Below are positions 17,274-25,624 of a DNA stretch of 64,000 bases, piece by piece. Source of the stretch: UBA6059 sp040222235 (GTDB lineage Bacteria; Bacteroidota; Bacteroidia; Cytophagales; Cyclobacteriaceae). Numbering within the stretch: the first letter of the stretch is position 1; each line of letters begins with the position of its first letter. Below the pieces are notes generated by a model, which did no database searches, was not told where the DNA came from, and saw nothing but the letters and a program-made list of their open reading frames with translations. The translations under genes and the position numbers were made by a program. The stretch spans positions 62,001-126,000 of the forward strand of contig JAVKDO010000114.1 in NCBI GenBank assembly GCA_040222235.1, in the 5' to 3' direction.

Positions 17274-17522
17274 ATGAAAAACACTGTTTCAGTAGAACTA
17301 CCTCAATCATTGGCTGAGCTTCTTGAAATCAAGGAGGAGGAATTCGCAAGCGAAGTGCTCAATCTTTCTGTTGTGAAGCTCTACGAAATGGGCAAGATAT
17401 CTTCTGGAAAGGCTGCAGAGCTTTTAGAAATCCCCAGGATTGATTTTTTAGATGCGTTGGCCTCCTATGGAACCTCTCATTTCCTGAATGAAGGTTTGGA
17501 GGAAGACTTGAACAATGCCTAA
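17274..17522 (+). CDS. UPF0175 family antitoxin
   Basis: This 82-residue protein shows the UPF0175 pattern. It has a strand-like N-terminus (TVSVELPQSLAELL), then a helix-turn-helix-like part, VVKLYEMGKISSGKAAELL, followed by the IPRIDFLDALASYG ending typical of the family. UPF0175 proteins are usually antitoxins paired with DUF3368 PIN-domain proteins, and that is the case here: the downstream PIN gene starts 8 bases before this stop. By family rule it should neutralise the nuclease and probably repress its own promoter. The region is bracketed by two copies of a hairpin repeat. Confidence 0.85.
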   Translation: MKNTVSVELPQSLAELLEIKEEEFASEVLNLSVVKLYEMGKISSGKAAELLEIPRIDFLDALASYGTSHFLNEGLEEDLNNA

Positions 17523-17997
17523 AGTAGTTGTCGATACTACGCCGATCATCTCACTTCTGACGATTGATTCTCTAGAACTTCTTGAGAAAATCTATCATAC
17601 GATAATAGTCCCTAAGGCTGTTTTTGATGAGCTTGAAGAAGGGATAGCTAAACCTTATACAGACATCTCTCATTACCCATGGATTTCGATTATTGAGATT
17701 AGTCAGCCGCAGAAGGTGACACCTATTGCGGGACTTGATAAAGGAGAATTGGAGGTCATACTTCTGGCAGAAGAATTGAAGTGTGATCTTATTGTGATGG
17801 ATGAACTCATGGGACGTACTCAGGCAAGGAAATTGGGTATACCCCTTACGGGAACCATTGGGGTTCTACTCAGGGCTAAATCTCTAAACCTGATTCCAGA
17901 AATCAAACCTTTGCTGACCGAACTCGTCGACAAAGGTCGCTGGATCAACAAAAAACTAATGGATAAAGCACTGGAACTGGCGGGCGAGACGGTCTAA
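17515..17997 (+). CDS. DUF3368-type PIN-domain toxin (putative RNase)
   Basis: The 160-residue protein has the PIN-domain layout. An early aspartate sits in KVVVDTTPIISLL, a conserved acidic residue in KAVFDELEEG, another acid in GLDKGELEVILLAEE, and the last in CDLIVMDELMGRTQARKLG. The ending, TGTIGVLLRAKSLNLI, is characteristic of DUF3368. PIN proteins are Mg2+-dependent ribonucleases, and paired with UPF0175 they act as toxins of type II modules. The start codon overlaps the antitoxin gene, so translation is coupled. All four acidic positions look intact, so the toxin may be active. Confidence 0.85.
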   Translation: MPKVVVDTTPIISLLTIDSLELLEKIYHTIIVPKAVFDELEEGIAKPYTDISHYPWISIIEISQPQKVTPIAGLDKGELEVILLAEELKCDLIVMDELMGRTQARKLGIPLTGTIGVLLRAKSLNLIPEIKPLLTELVDKGRWINKKLMDKALELAGETV

Positions 17998-18038
17998 AAA
18001 AATAGCCAGGTTGTGTTTTCGCCAACATACAAACCTAC

Positions 18039-18075
18039 ATTTAATCTTTGGCGACAATGCCAAAGATGGCGGGGT
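18039..18075. repeat. 37-bp hairpin repeat, copy 2 (downstream of the toxin-antitoxin pair)
   Basis: It contains ATCTTTGGC-GACAAT-GCCAAAGAT, a perfect 9-bp stem. Relative to copy 1 (17131-17167) the loop-closing pair has changed from T-A to C-G, a compensatory change that keeps the stem. Confidence 0.75.
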
Positions 18076-18120
18076 TATAAACTTAGGCTAGAAGTGTTGA
18101 TAGCATGTAAACGCGTTCAG

Positions 18121-18501
18121 CTAGGGTATTAAGTTGAGCAACTTAGGGAGGAAGATTATTGCACCTATTATTAATGCTGTCCCTGCTCCTACTAGAACAC
18201 CTCCGGCTGCTAAGTCTTTGGTCTTTTTAATGAAGACGCTTTCGTCTTGTGTGACAAAGTCGGATAAATTCTCAATTGCCGAATTAATCAGTTCCAGTGA
18301 AATAACCAGCCCGATTGAAAATGTTATTGCAATCCATTCCTGAAAACTGATCTTTAAAATTATCCCCAGACAAACAGCTATTGAAGCTGCTACCAAATGA
18401 ATTCTTGAGTTGTGCTCTTCTTTGATTAGAAGAACCAATCCGCTCCAAGCATATTTGAAGCTTTTAATCCTTTTTCGTATTGAAAAGTGTTCTCCATTCA
18501 T
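18121..18501 (-). CDS. dgkA: Diacylglycerol/undecaprenol kinase family protein DgkA
   Basis: This is a 126-residue membrane kinase of the DgkA family, which phosphorylates diacylglycerol in Gram-negatives or undecaprenol in many others, recycling lipid carriers for wall synthesis. It has an amphipathic N-terminus (IRKRIKSFKYAWSGL), the conserved EEHNSRIH, three membrane segments, and the catalytic helix ELINSAIENLSDFV followed by the ATP-contacting KDLAAGGVLV. The length and all family positions fit. The substrate cannot be decided from sequence. The gene is divergent from the next small gene across a 13-bp inverted repeat. Confidence 0.92.
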   Translation of the reverse strand: MNGEHFSIRKRIKSFKYAWSGLVLLIKEEHNSRIHLVAASIAVCLGIILKISFQEWIAITFSIGLVISLELINSAIENLSDFVTQDESVFIKKTKDLAAGGVLVGAGTALIIGAIIFLPKLLNLIP

Positions 18502-18507
18502 CGCTTT

Positions 18508-18554
18508 AACACCAATTTGGCTTTTCTTAAAATTCGCTTATCCATATTGGTGTT
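18508..18554. repeat. Inverted repeat in the dgkA/18635 divergent gap
   Basis: AACACCAATTTGG (18508-18520) and CCATATTGGTGTT (18542-18554) pair at 12 of 13 positions across a 21-base spacer. It starts 6 bases upstream of the dgkA start. An operator or a structured leader is possible. Confidence 0.55.
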
Positions 18555-18555
18555 T

Positions 18556-18582
18556 TTGCAATCATGACTGTTATTATCTTTG
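18556..18582 (+). promoter_or_regulatory. Possible Bacteroidota promoter for the 18635 gene
   Basis: A TTG at 18556-18558 and a perfect -7 element TATCTTTG at 18575-18582 (TAnnTTTG consensus) face the small plus-strand gene. The 16-base spacing is shorter than the usual 19-20. Confidence 0.4.
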
Positions 18583-18634
18583 AACACAATACCACAAGTG
18601 TTTCAACAGTATTTTGCAGTGCAAAACTATGATT

Positions 18635-18865
18635 ATGAAAAAGAATTTGATGATTTTATTTCTGATTGTGTTTTCCCTGGGCCTAGTTATCTATACAGCT
18701 ATAAAAGATAAAGAGATACAATACTATCAAATCATGTACGATGACTGTAATGAGTTTTATCAAGATTATGAGAAAGCTGCTATTTCCGTTTTGAAAGAAA
18801 AAGAAGATAGTGTCAATCTATTACTTAGAAGAATTAAGCAACTATCGGCTTCAGAGTCACAATGA
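18635..18865 (+). CDS. Small membrane-anchored protein of unknown function
   Basis: The product is about 76 residues, starting MKKNLMILFLIVFSLGLVIY, a single hydrophobic helix or uncleaved signal anchor. It is followed by a polar, helical tail rich in Glu/Lys/Tyr that probably forms a short coiled coil. In-frame starts at 18629 (MIM...) and TTG 18614 are also possible. I chose 18635 because a lysine-rich start fits a membrane anchor. No family is recognised. It is monocistronic, between dgkA and a convergent flavin reductase gene, and has its own promoter-like sequence. Confidence 0.6.
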   Translation: MKKNLMILFLIVFSLGLVIYTAIKDKEIQYYQIMYDDCNEFYQDYEKAAISVLKEKEDSVNLLLRRIKQLSASESQ

Positions 18866-18913
18866 AATTTTGAGATGTTATAACCTTTCTGTGAGGGATG
18901 GGTCGTCTTGGAA

Positions 18914-19441
18914 TCAAAACCCAATCAACTTCTCCACCTGCTGCTCCAATAGCTCTTGGTACAGTGGATTGCTGATTTTGTCTCCCGTCATATTTTCTTC
19001 GATGCGTGAGAGCTTTGGCTTGAGTGCCATCACGTTCATACCGCAGTAGTTGAAGATATCTGTAAGGTGGCTCAGCGCCAATCCACCGCCCTGTACGCCA
19101 GAGGATACGCCGATGAGCGCACATTTCTTATCTGGGAAGGTGTTGGGAAATTGTAATCCATCTATGAATGCTTTCAAGACACCCGGAAACGAACCATTAT
19201 ATTCGGGTACGATGAAAACATACTTCTTAGCTTCCAGCATCTTCTTGCGATAGATGTTGAACTCGTCGTTCTTTCCCGAGTTTTCATAAAGGGCAGATTC
19301 GGTGAAATCAGAGGGTAGCTCTGCCAGGTCAATGAAGTCAGCAGTGATTCCTCTTTCCGAAAGTAGTGTCTGGTAAATCCCGGAAATGATTTTTGAGACA
19401 GAGTTTTTTCTGTTCGTACCACAGACGATGATATAGCTCAT
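18914..19441 (-). CDS. NADPH-dependent FMN reductase family protein
   Basis: This 175-residue flavodoxin-fold protein belongs to the NADPH-dependent FMN reductase/chromate-quinone reductase family. Its N-terminal strand-loop MSYIIVCGTNRKNSVS binds the FMN phosphate, PEYNGSFPGVLKAFID is the family signature around the flavin ring, and SSGVQGGGLA is the second loop. It should act in the cytoplasm as a quinone or flavin reductase; the substrate is not predictable. Its ATG overlaps the TGA of the upstream YceI gene, so the two form one transcription unit. Confidence 0.9.
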   Translation of the reverse strand: MSYIIVCGTNRKNSVSKIISGIYQTLLSERGITADFIDLAELPSDFTESALYENSGKNDEFNIYRKKMLEAKKYVFIVPEYNGSFPGVLKAFIDGLQFPNTFPDKKCALIGVSSGVQGGGLALSHLTDIFNYCGMNVMALKPKLSRIEENMTGDKISNPLYQELLEQQVEKLIGF

Positions 19442-20031
19442 TTGTTGATTGCTTTTAGGGTAACTGTCAATTCTATCTCCTCGTTGATCATGTTGTCTCC
19501 AAGATTGCTGAAAAATGATCCTGAGCCGTATTGAATATCGTAGACTGTACGATCATATTTGATCGTTGCGGTAGCGGTAGTGTTACTATCGGCAATATCC
19601 ACTGTCGCGTCGAAGGTGACTGGGGCTGTGGTTCCTTTGATGCTCAGGTCTCCAGTGATGGAGTAGGCGTTAGCATCGCCTGGTGTGGCTGAGGTAATCA
19701 CGAAGGTAGAGGTAGGGTATTCTTCTACTGAAAAGAAGTCTTCACTCTTGAGATGGTTGAGTAGCTTTTCATTCATGTTACGGTTGCTGAGATCGAGCAC
19801 TCGGATAGTAGTCATATCCATCTCGAAGTTGCCTCCAGTGAGCTGACCATCTGCGATCACCAACTCACCTGACTTGATCATCAGTATCCCGTTGTGGCTG
19901 CCGGTGACTTTTCGTCCTTTCCATTCCAGTCGGCTCTCAAGAGTGTCTACTGTATAAGTCTGGGCTTCAGAAGTATGCATGACGCCCAGTAGCAGGGTTA
20001 GGTAGAGGCCTAATTTATATTTCAATTTCAT
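19438..20031 (-). CDS. YceI family lipocalin-fold periplasmic protein
   Basis: This is a 197-residue exported protein. I start it at the ATG read from 20031 (MKLKYKLGLYLTLLLG), which gives a proper signal peptide ending near TSEAQ; an upstream in-frame ATG at 20055 would add eight residues before the signal. The mature part begins TYTVDTLESRLEWKGRKV and contains DLSIKGTTAPVTFDATV, the YceI core that binds polyisoprenoid or other lipids in a lipocalin-like barrel. It is translationally coupled to the flavin reductase downstream. A redox- or lipid-linked role is a guess. Confidence 0.9.
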   Translation of the reverse strand: MKLKYKLGLYLTLLLGVMHTSEAQTYTVDTLESRLEWKGRKVTGSHNGILMIKSGELVIADGQLTGGNFEMDMTTIRVLDLSNRNMNEKLLNHLKSEDFFSVEEYPTSTFVITSATPGDANAYSITGDLSIKGTTAPVTFDATVDIADSNTTATATIKYDRTVYDIQYGSGSFFSNLGDNMINEEIELTVTLKAINK

Positions 20032-20116
20032 TGTGGTGCTAATTAAAGTGATCATAACGCCTTGGGTGCGGATAAAGTTTATAGCGTTGAGCGATATCCT
20101 CTAGCGCAAATGAAGA

Positions 20117-20372
20117 GATTCAAAATGAAGCCTTCTAATCTCCTCTTGGGAGGAGAAAGAGGTGGGTTACATACGAACATTCATTTTGAATCGCGTTGAA
20201 AAGCAAATGATATTCAAGTTTCTTATTATGTCAGCGATACTATTAAACTAAGCATATCCTTTGACCTCTCCCTAACCCTCTCAATAAGAGGGATAGTTGG
20301 TTGCTCAGTTTAATAGTATCAGTCCTCGTCATATGTATGGGATTAGCGGTATTTCCTTTTCAACGCTGATTC
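20117..20372. repeat. Nested palindromic element filling the gap before the PNP gene
   Basis: Two adjoining palindromes fill the gap. Unit 1 is GATTCAAAATGA (20117-20128) with TCATTTTGAATC (20181-20192), a perfect 12-bp pairing that encloses a CTCCTC/GAGGAG hairpin. Unit 2 has outer arms at 20188-20203 and 20356-20372 (GCGTTGAAAAG/CTTTTCAACGC), inner arms GATACTATTAAACTAAGC (20236-20253) and 20303-20320 (17 of 18), and a central CCCTCT/AGAGGG hairpin. It has the look of a MITE/REP-type element or a structured RNA. I see no gene in this gap. Confidence 0.65.
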
Positions 20373-20394
20373 GAACAGTTTCACTTAATTTGCC

Positions 20395-21246
20395 GTGCAT
20401 ATTTCAAGCCATAAATCAAATAGCACATTGGAGTACATCGATCAAATAAAGGAAGCGGCCACTTACGTCAATTCGAAGACCTCAGACTTCCAGCCTTTGG
20501 CAGGCATTATTCTGGGTACAGGCCTTGGTGCATTGGTCAACGACATTGAGATTAAGCATGAGCTGGCCTATGACGATATACCGCATTTCCCTGTGTCCAC
20601 GGTAGAGACTCATCATGGCAGACTGATATTGGGACATCTTTCTGGTAAGCCGGTGGTGGTCATGCAGGGTAGGTTTCACTACTATGAAGGCTACAGCATG
20701 CAGGAGGTGACTTTCCCTGTCCGCGTGATGAAGCTGCTTGGCATACAGGCACTGATGGTAGGTAACGCTGCGGGAGGTTTGAATCCTAAGTTTCAGCTCA
20801 GCGACCTGATGATCCTCAGCGACCATATCAACCTTCAGCCTGAGAACCCATTGACCGGCCCTAATCTCGATGAGCTGGGTGGGCGATTTCCAGACATGAG
20901 TGAGCCCTACCGGAAAGACTGGGTAGTACGGGCATTGGCGATAGCTGAAGAGAAGGGTATTGCAGCGCATGCTGGGGTCTATGCGGCCGTCACAGGCCCC
21001 AACCTGGAGACACCTGCCGAGTACAAATACCTGTCAATCATCGGAGCGGATGCGGTGGGTATGTCTACCGTACCCGAAATAATTGTCGCGCGACATATGG
21101 ATATCCCGACTTTCGCCGTTTCTGTGATCACTGATGTGTGTTATGGCGAAATCAAGGAAGTGTCCGTACCCGAAATAATCGCTGCAGCGATGAAAGCTGA
21201 GCCGGGAATGACGACCATCATCAAAGAGCTTCTCACTTCACTTTAA
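20395..21246 (+). CDS. Purine nucleoside phosphorylase (inosine/guanosine type)
   Basis: This is a trimeric-type purine nucleoside phosphorylase, which converts inosine and guanosine plus phosphate to base and ribose-1-phosphate in purine salvage. The 283-residue product has the phosphate-binding GIILGTGLGALV, TVETHHGRLILGHL, VVVMQGRFHYYEGYS, GNAAGGLNP and the purine-site YAAVTGPNLETPAEYK. The reported start is GTG 20395. A TTG at 20428 would give a start just before the usual N-terminal helix, so the first eleven residues are uncertain. It stands just upstream of gldA but with its own gap. Confidence 0.93.
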   Translation: MHISSHKSNSTLEYIDQIKEAATYVNSKTSDFQPLAGIILGTGLGALVNDIEIKHELAYDDIPHFPVSTVETHHGRLILGHLSGKPVVVMQGRFHYYEGYSMQEVTFPVRVMKLLGIQALMVGNAAGGLNPKFQLSDLMILSDHINLQPENPLTGPNLDELGGRFPDMSEPYRKDWVVRALAIAEEKGIAAHAGVYAAVTGPNLETPAEYKYLSIIGADAVGMSTVPEIIVARHMDIPTFAVSVITDVCYGEIKEVSVPEIIAAAMKAEPGMTTIIKELLTSL

Positions 21247-21262
21247 ACCACATCGACTGACC

Positions 21263-21294
21263 TTGAATCTTCAGGGTTAGAATAATTATCTTGC
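21263..21294 (+). promoter_or_regulatory. Possible promoter of the gldAFG operon
   Basis: TTG at 21263-21265 and TATCTTGC at 21287-21294 (six of the expected TAnnTTTG shape) are separated by 21 bases. The -7 box ends 9 bases before the gldA ATG, so the leader would be very short. Confidence 0.35.
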
Positions 21295-21303
21295 GCCTCG
21301 AAT

Positions 21304-22224
21304 ATGTCAATCATAGTTAAAGATCTGGTCAAAGCATACGGTACACAAAAGGCCGTTGACCATATTTCTTTTGAGGTGCAGCCAGGTGAGATCCTTGGAT
21401 TTCTCGGCCCAAATGGCGCTGGGAAGTCTACGACGATGAAGATTGCCACAGGATACATTCCATCAACATCAGGTACAGTACTAGTAGATGGATTTGATGT
21501 GACTGAGCAGTCACTGGAGGTGCGCAAGATCGTTGGGTACCTGCCGGAGCACAACCCGCTTTATCTCGATATGTATGTGCACGAGTACCTCCGCTTTATC
21601 GGAAAAGTGCATAAGATCCCTTCGGTCAAATTGAAGCCACGTATCAAAGAGATCATCCAAATGGCAGGCCTGGAAGTAGAGCAGAATAAGCAGATTGGCT
21701 CTTTGTCCAAAGGCTACCGCCAAAGGGTAGGACTGGCACAGGCGCTACTTCATGATCCGAAGGTGCTTATCCTTGATGAGCCTACTACAGGCCTTGATCC
21801 CAACCAGATCGTAGAGATCAGGAACTTGATCAAGCAAATCTCGCAAGAGAAGACAGTGGTCTTTTCTACGCACATCATGCAGGAGGTACAGGCCATTTGC
21901 GACCGGGCTATTATCATTAATAGAGGATCGATAGTCGCAGACCAGTCTGTAGAGAGCCTCAAGGCTGGAGCAGCCGACCGCATCACCTTACTTGTGGAGT
22001 GGGCAGGAGAGATTGACGAGAGCATGCTACAGTCGCTCGAAGGGGTAGATCAGCTGGAAAACCTTCATACTGGGAAGTGGAAAATTAGCGGTAGTAAAAC
22101 GAGCGACCTACGAAAGAAATTGGTCAATCTATCGGCCGCACAAAACTGGGACCTGATGGGACTGACCGTCGAGGAACACTCGCTAGAAAATGTATTTAGA
22201 GAACTAACTGCTACCAAGGATTAG
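21304..22224 (+). CDS. gldA: Gliding-motility ABC transporter ATP-binding protein GldA
   Basis: GldA is the ATPase of the GldAFG ABC complex required for gliding in Bacteroidota (established for Flavobacterium). The 306-residue protein has the Walker A motif GPNGAGKST near residue 37, the ABC signature LSKGYRQRVGLAQAL and Walker B VLILDEPTTGLDPNQ, followed by the switch histidine in FSTHIMQEV. The C-terminal extension of about 80 residues is usual. It is directly followed by gldF with no spacer. Gene order with gldF and gldG makes this more specific than a generic ABC ATPase. Confidence 0.93.
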   Translation: MSIIVKDLVKAYGTQKAVDHISFEVQPGEILGFLGPNGAGKSTTMKIATGYIPSTSGTVLVDGFDVTEQSLEVRKIVGYLPEHNPLYLDMYVHEYLRFIGKVHKIPSVKLKPRIKEIIQMAGLEVEQNKQIGSLSKGYRQRVGLAQALLHDPKVLILDEPTTGLDPNQIVEIRNLIKQISQEKTVVFSTHIMQEVQAICDRAIIINRGSIVADQSVESLKAGAADRITLLVEWAGEIDESMLQSLEGVDQLENLHTGKWKISGSKTSDLRKKLVNLSAAQNWDLMGLTVEEHSLENVFRELTATKD

Positions 22225-22953
22225 ATGCTAGCCGTATTTCAAAAAGAGATCAGCCTCTTCCTCAACTCGCTCATTGCCTACATCGTGATCGGCGTATTCC
22301 TAACGGGTATCGGCTTACTGACCTGGATTTTCCCTAACACTAATGTACTCGACTATGGGTACGCTTCCCTCGATACACTCTTCGATCTTGGGCCGTACGT
22401 ATTGATGTTTTTGATACCGGCGATCACTATGCGCACACTGGCTGAGGAGCGCAAGACGGGCACGATTGAGTTATTGCTCACGCGCCCATTGACCGACTGG
22501 GATATCGTCTTTGGCAAGTTCCTGGCCTCATGGGCATTGGTGATTTTCTCGATTCTCCCGACGCTCATTTATTATGTTTCTGTATACCAGCTAGGTAACC
22601 CTACCGGGAATATTGATACTCCTGGCATCATCGGTTCCTACATCGGCCTGATTCTTTTGGGAGGTCTCTTTGCAGCAATAGGCATGTTCGCCAGCTCATT
22701 GACCGACAATCAGATTGTATCATTTATTCTGGCCGTCTTCTTCTGCTTTATCTTTTTTGACGGGTTTGAGGCTATCGCCAATATTGATGTTTGGGGTACC
22801 TTATCACTACTTATCTCTCAAATAGGAATAGTCTACCACTACAAAACTTTGAGCAAAGGCTTACTCGATTTAAGAGACCTGGTCTACTTTTTCAGCGTGA
22901 TGGCATTCTTCCTGGCCACCACCTTCACCATTATCCGCAGCAGAAAATGGTGA
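22225..22953 (+). CDS. gldF: Gliding-motility ABC transporter permease GldF
   Basis: This 242-residue membrane protein has six predicted hydrophobic segments, for example IAYIVIGVFLTGIGLLTWIF and VLMFLIPAITMRTLAEERKT. The latter contains the MRTLAEERKTGTIELLLT motif of ABC-2 type permeases that pair with GldA. It is 242 residues, as expected for GldF. The ATG follows the gldA stop immediately, and its TGA overlaps the gldG start. It would form the membrane channel of the GldAFG transporter. Confidence 0.93.
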   Translation: MLAVFQKEISLFLNSLIAYIVIGVFLTGIGLLTWIFPNTNVLDYGYASLDTLFDLGPYVLMFLIPAITMRTLAEERKTGTIELLLTRPLTDWDIVFGKFLASWALVIFSILPTLIYYVSVYQLGNPTGNIDTPGIIGSYIGLILLGGLFAAIGMFASSLTDNQIVSFILAVFFCFIFFDGFEAIANIDVWGTLSLLISQIGIVYHYKTLSKGLLDLRDLVYFFSVMAFFLATTFTIIRSRKW

Positions 22954-24629
22954 ATTGGAAAAGTAATCAGCTAGAGGACTTATTGCGGCTCGTACTGGTG
23001 GTCGTGACGATCTTGGTGGTGAATCAGCTCGTTGATCGCTTTCCTTTAAGGCTTGACCTGACCGAGGAACAGCGATACAGTATCTCTGAAGCCACTCAGC
23101 GACAGCTCGAGAATCTGGAAGATGTGGTCTACGTAGAAGTCTATCTAGAAGGAGAACTTCCAAGCGGCTTTAAGCGATTACAGAAGTCTATTCGGGAGTT
23201 GCTGGAGCAGTTTGCGTATTATGCAGATGACAATGTGCAATTCACATTCGTAGATCCTGACCTTGCCAAAACAGATCGCAGCAAGAATGAGTACTATCGA
23301 TATTTAGGAGAAAAAGGTATCCAACCAACGAACCTTTCGTATCAAGGGGAGGCTGGAAAGACAGAGAAGCTCATCTTTCCTGGCGCTATAGTGTCTTACT
23401 TTGGAGAGGAGCAGGGAGTGATGCTGCTCAAAGGAAATCGTGGAGCGACTCCAGATGAGACACTCAATCAGAGTATAGAAAATCTCGAGTATGAGTTGAT
23501 CTCGGCTATCAAGAAACTGGCGAGTGATGATCGTAAACGCATTGGCCTTGTCAAAGGACACGGAGAACTAGATTCTTTACAGGTTGCTGGTTTTACCAGC
23601 TTACTGGTCGATAAATACGATGTATACCAGATTAATCTTCCTCAGCGCACCACACCTCTGGTGGATTATGATTTGGTTATTCTCTCCAAGCCCACTTCGG
23701 CATTTAGCGAAAAAGAAAAGTACATGCTCGATCAGTATGTCATGAATGGTGGGCGTATGATGATGTTTCTCGATGCGTTGAGTGTGAACATGGACAGTGC
23801 GAGCGGTGAGGGCACCTTTGCTTTTCCTTATAACACGAATCTTAACGACCTCCTTTTCAGGTATGGTGTCCGTATCAATACCAACTATATTCAGGACATC
23901 AACTGTGGTGTCTTTCCAGTAGTAGCGGGTAACATGGGAGATCAGGCTCAGATCAGGATGTTGCCTTGGCCGTTTTTCCCGCTGATCAATGCTTACGGGG
24001 ATCATCAGATCGTACGAAACCTGGACGCCTCGATCATGAAGTTTGCGTCGACTATTGATACGGTCAAAGCTGAGGGTATCAAGAAGACACCTTTGATGCT
24101 GACTTCACCTTACACCAGGGTGCTCTCAAGCCCAGTGAATGTTAAGTTCAATGATCTGAGAAACGAACTAAATCCTGACCTGTACAACAAAGGACCTCAG
24201 CCAGTGGCTTATCTATTGGAGGGTGAGTTTAATTCTCTGTACCGAAATCGCCTTTTACCGAATGGGATAGACAAAGCCGGATTCAAAGAAACAGGGGCTG
24301 CCTCAAGGATGCTAGTGGTGAGCGATGGTGATTTCATTCGGAATGAATTTGATCGTGACCAGCCGCAGGATTTGGGGTACGATCCCTTGCAGAAGGTCAA
24401 TTACGCTAACAAAGATTTTGTGAGCAATGCCCTAGAGTATATGCTTGACGATGATGGGATCATCAACACGAGGTTAAAAGAAATCAAGATCAGACCTCTA
24501 GACAAGGTGAAGGTGGATGACGAACGGAGTTACTGGCAAGTGATCAATCTACTACTGCCGTTAGTCGTACTTGTCGCTTTTGGGATAGGCCGATCAATTT
24601 TAAGAAAACGTAAATACACAAATCACTAA
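22947..24629 (+). CDS. gldG: GldG, gliding-associated ABC transporter auxiliary protein
   Basis: I start this at ATG 22947 (MVNWKSNQLEDLLRLVLVVV), which overlaps the gldF TGA; upstream codons in the frame are a shadow of gldF. The 560-residue protein has an N-terminal membrane helix (about residues 11-30), the conserved RFPLRLDLTEEQRYSIS, a large periplasmic domain of the ABC_transp_aux/GldG type, and a C-terminal membrane helix (VINLLLPLVVLVAFGIGRSIL). It anchors both ends in the membrane and partners GldF. A DUF4340 gene follows at 2 bases, so the operon runs gldA-gldF-gldG-DUF4340. Confidence 0.93.
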   Translation: MVNWKSNQLEDLLRLVLVVVTILVVNQLVDRFPLRLDLTEEQRYSISEATQRQLENLEDVVYVEVYLEGELPSGFKRLQKSIRELLEQFAYYADDNVQFTFVDPDLAKTDRSKNEYYRYLGEKGIQPTNLSYQGEAGKTEKLIFPGAIVSYFGEEQGVMLLKGNRGATPDETLNQSIENLEYELISAIKKLASDDRKRIGLVKGHGELDSLQVAGFTSLLVDKYDVYQINLPQRTTPLVDYDLVILSKPTSAFSEKEKYMLDQYVMNGGRMMMFLDALSVNMDSASGEGTFAFPYNTNLNDLLFRYGVRINTNYIQDINCGVFPVVAGNMGDQAQIRMLPWPFFPLINAYGDHQIVRNLDASIMKFASTIDTVKAEGIKKTPLMLTSPYTRVLSSPVNVKFNDLRNELNPDLYNKGPQPVAYLLEGEFNSLYRNRLLPNGIDKAGFKETGAASRMLVVSDGDFIRNEFDRDQPQDLGYDPLQKVNYANKDFVSNALEYMLDDDGIINTRLKEIKIRPLDKVKVDDERSYWQVINLLLPLVVLVAFGIGRSILRKRKYTNH

Positions 24630-24631
24630 TC

Positions 24632-25585
24632 ATGGAGCGGTCAAAGGTTTTCTTGATATTGATAATTGTGGGTCTCGGCATCCTGACGGGACTAATCTTA
24701 ACTGATGGGAATAAGACGAGTGTCGATTATGATCCGACGATGTTTCGTCTGGAGCAGCCAGAGCTATCCGATCAGATTGTGATGACACAGTCGGATAGGG
24801 AAGTAGTGCTGGATCATCAAGGTGAGTGGAGAGTGGATGATAAGTTCGTACTCGACAAATCACTGCAACAGGTGCTTTTCAGCATGATGCAACAGTGGCA
24901 GATCAAACGACCTGTGGCCAAGGCGAGTAATCAAGCAGTAATTGAAGATCTCACAAGCAATGGTACCAAAGTGACCGTTATCACCAATGGCCAAACGGAA
25001 CTGGAGTTCTATGCTGGAGGTATAGCCTCTCAGAAGATATCTTACTTTTATCGTCCAGGCGATAAGCGAGCCTATATCATTGAGATACCCGGATACACCA
25101 ACTATATCACCGCCATCCTCAACCTTACTGACCTGCAGTGGAAAGACCGTAAGCTCTTTTCTTCGCCATGGCAGAGTATCCAGCGTTTAGAGATCAACTA
25201 TGATGTTGCCAACAAAGAAAACCTAAGCTTCTCCGGTGACAACTCCTTTCCAAGTATTGAGGAGATGGACATGTCTGCTATAGATACAGCAAGGATGATG
25301 AACTATCTGCAGCAGTATGCCTACTTCGAAACCAATGAGCATGTCGACATTACCAGGTTTGATCAGTTCGATAGTCTATCACGTACAATACCTATCGGGA
25401 AAATCACGCTCAGCGACCTTGATGCCTCAATGAGCAATTCGCTCACTATCTGGCCGAGACTACCTCAAGACAGGGTGCACCTCACCGTTGATAACAATGG
25501 CAATTGGTCGGTAATCGAACAGCGCAGAGTGCAAGCTTTGCTCCCTTCAAAAAAGGATTTTCTGAAGGTCGAGAAGCCCTTTTAG
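24632..25585 (+). CDS. DUF4340 family protein linked to GldG
   Basis: This 317-residue protein has an N-terminal membrane helix (VFLILIIVGLGILTGLIL) and an extracytoplasmic body with repeated beta-rich DUF4340-like units (for example IVMTQSDREVVLDHQGEWRV). DUF4340 proteins are commonly encoded next to GldG-type auxiliary proteins, and it starts 2 bases after the gldG stop, so it is almost certainly part of the same complex. Biochemical function is unknown. A shorter protein than the bacterial average for this family (often 400 or more) is noted. Confidence 0.8.
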   Translation: MERSKVFLILIIVGLGILTGLILTDGNKTSVDYDPTMFRLEQPELSDQIVMTQSDREVVLDHQGEWRVDDKFVLDKSLQQVLFSMMQQWQIKRPVAKASNQAVIEDLTSNGTKVTVITNGQTELEFYAGGIASQKISYFYRPGDKRAYIIEIPGYTNYITAILNLTDLQWKDRKLFSSPWQSIQRLEINYDVANKENLSFSGDNSFPSIEEMDMSAIDTARMMNYLQQYAYFETNEHVDITRFDQFDSLSRTIPIGKITLSDLDASMSNSLTIWPRLPQDRVHLTVDNNGNWSVIEQRRVQALLPSKKDFLKVEKPF

Positions 25586-25624
25586 CCCGTACTTTTGACA
25601 TACCTGAATTCAGATTTTTATTTG

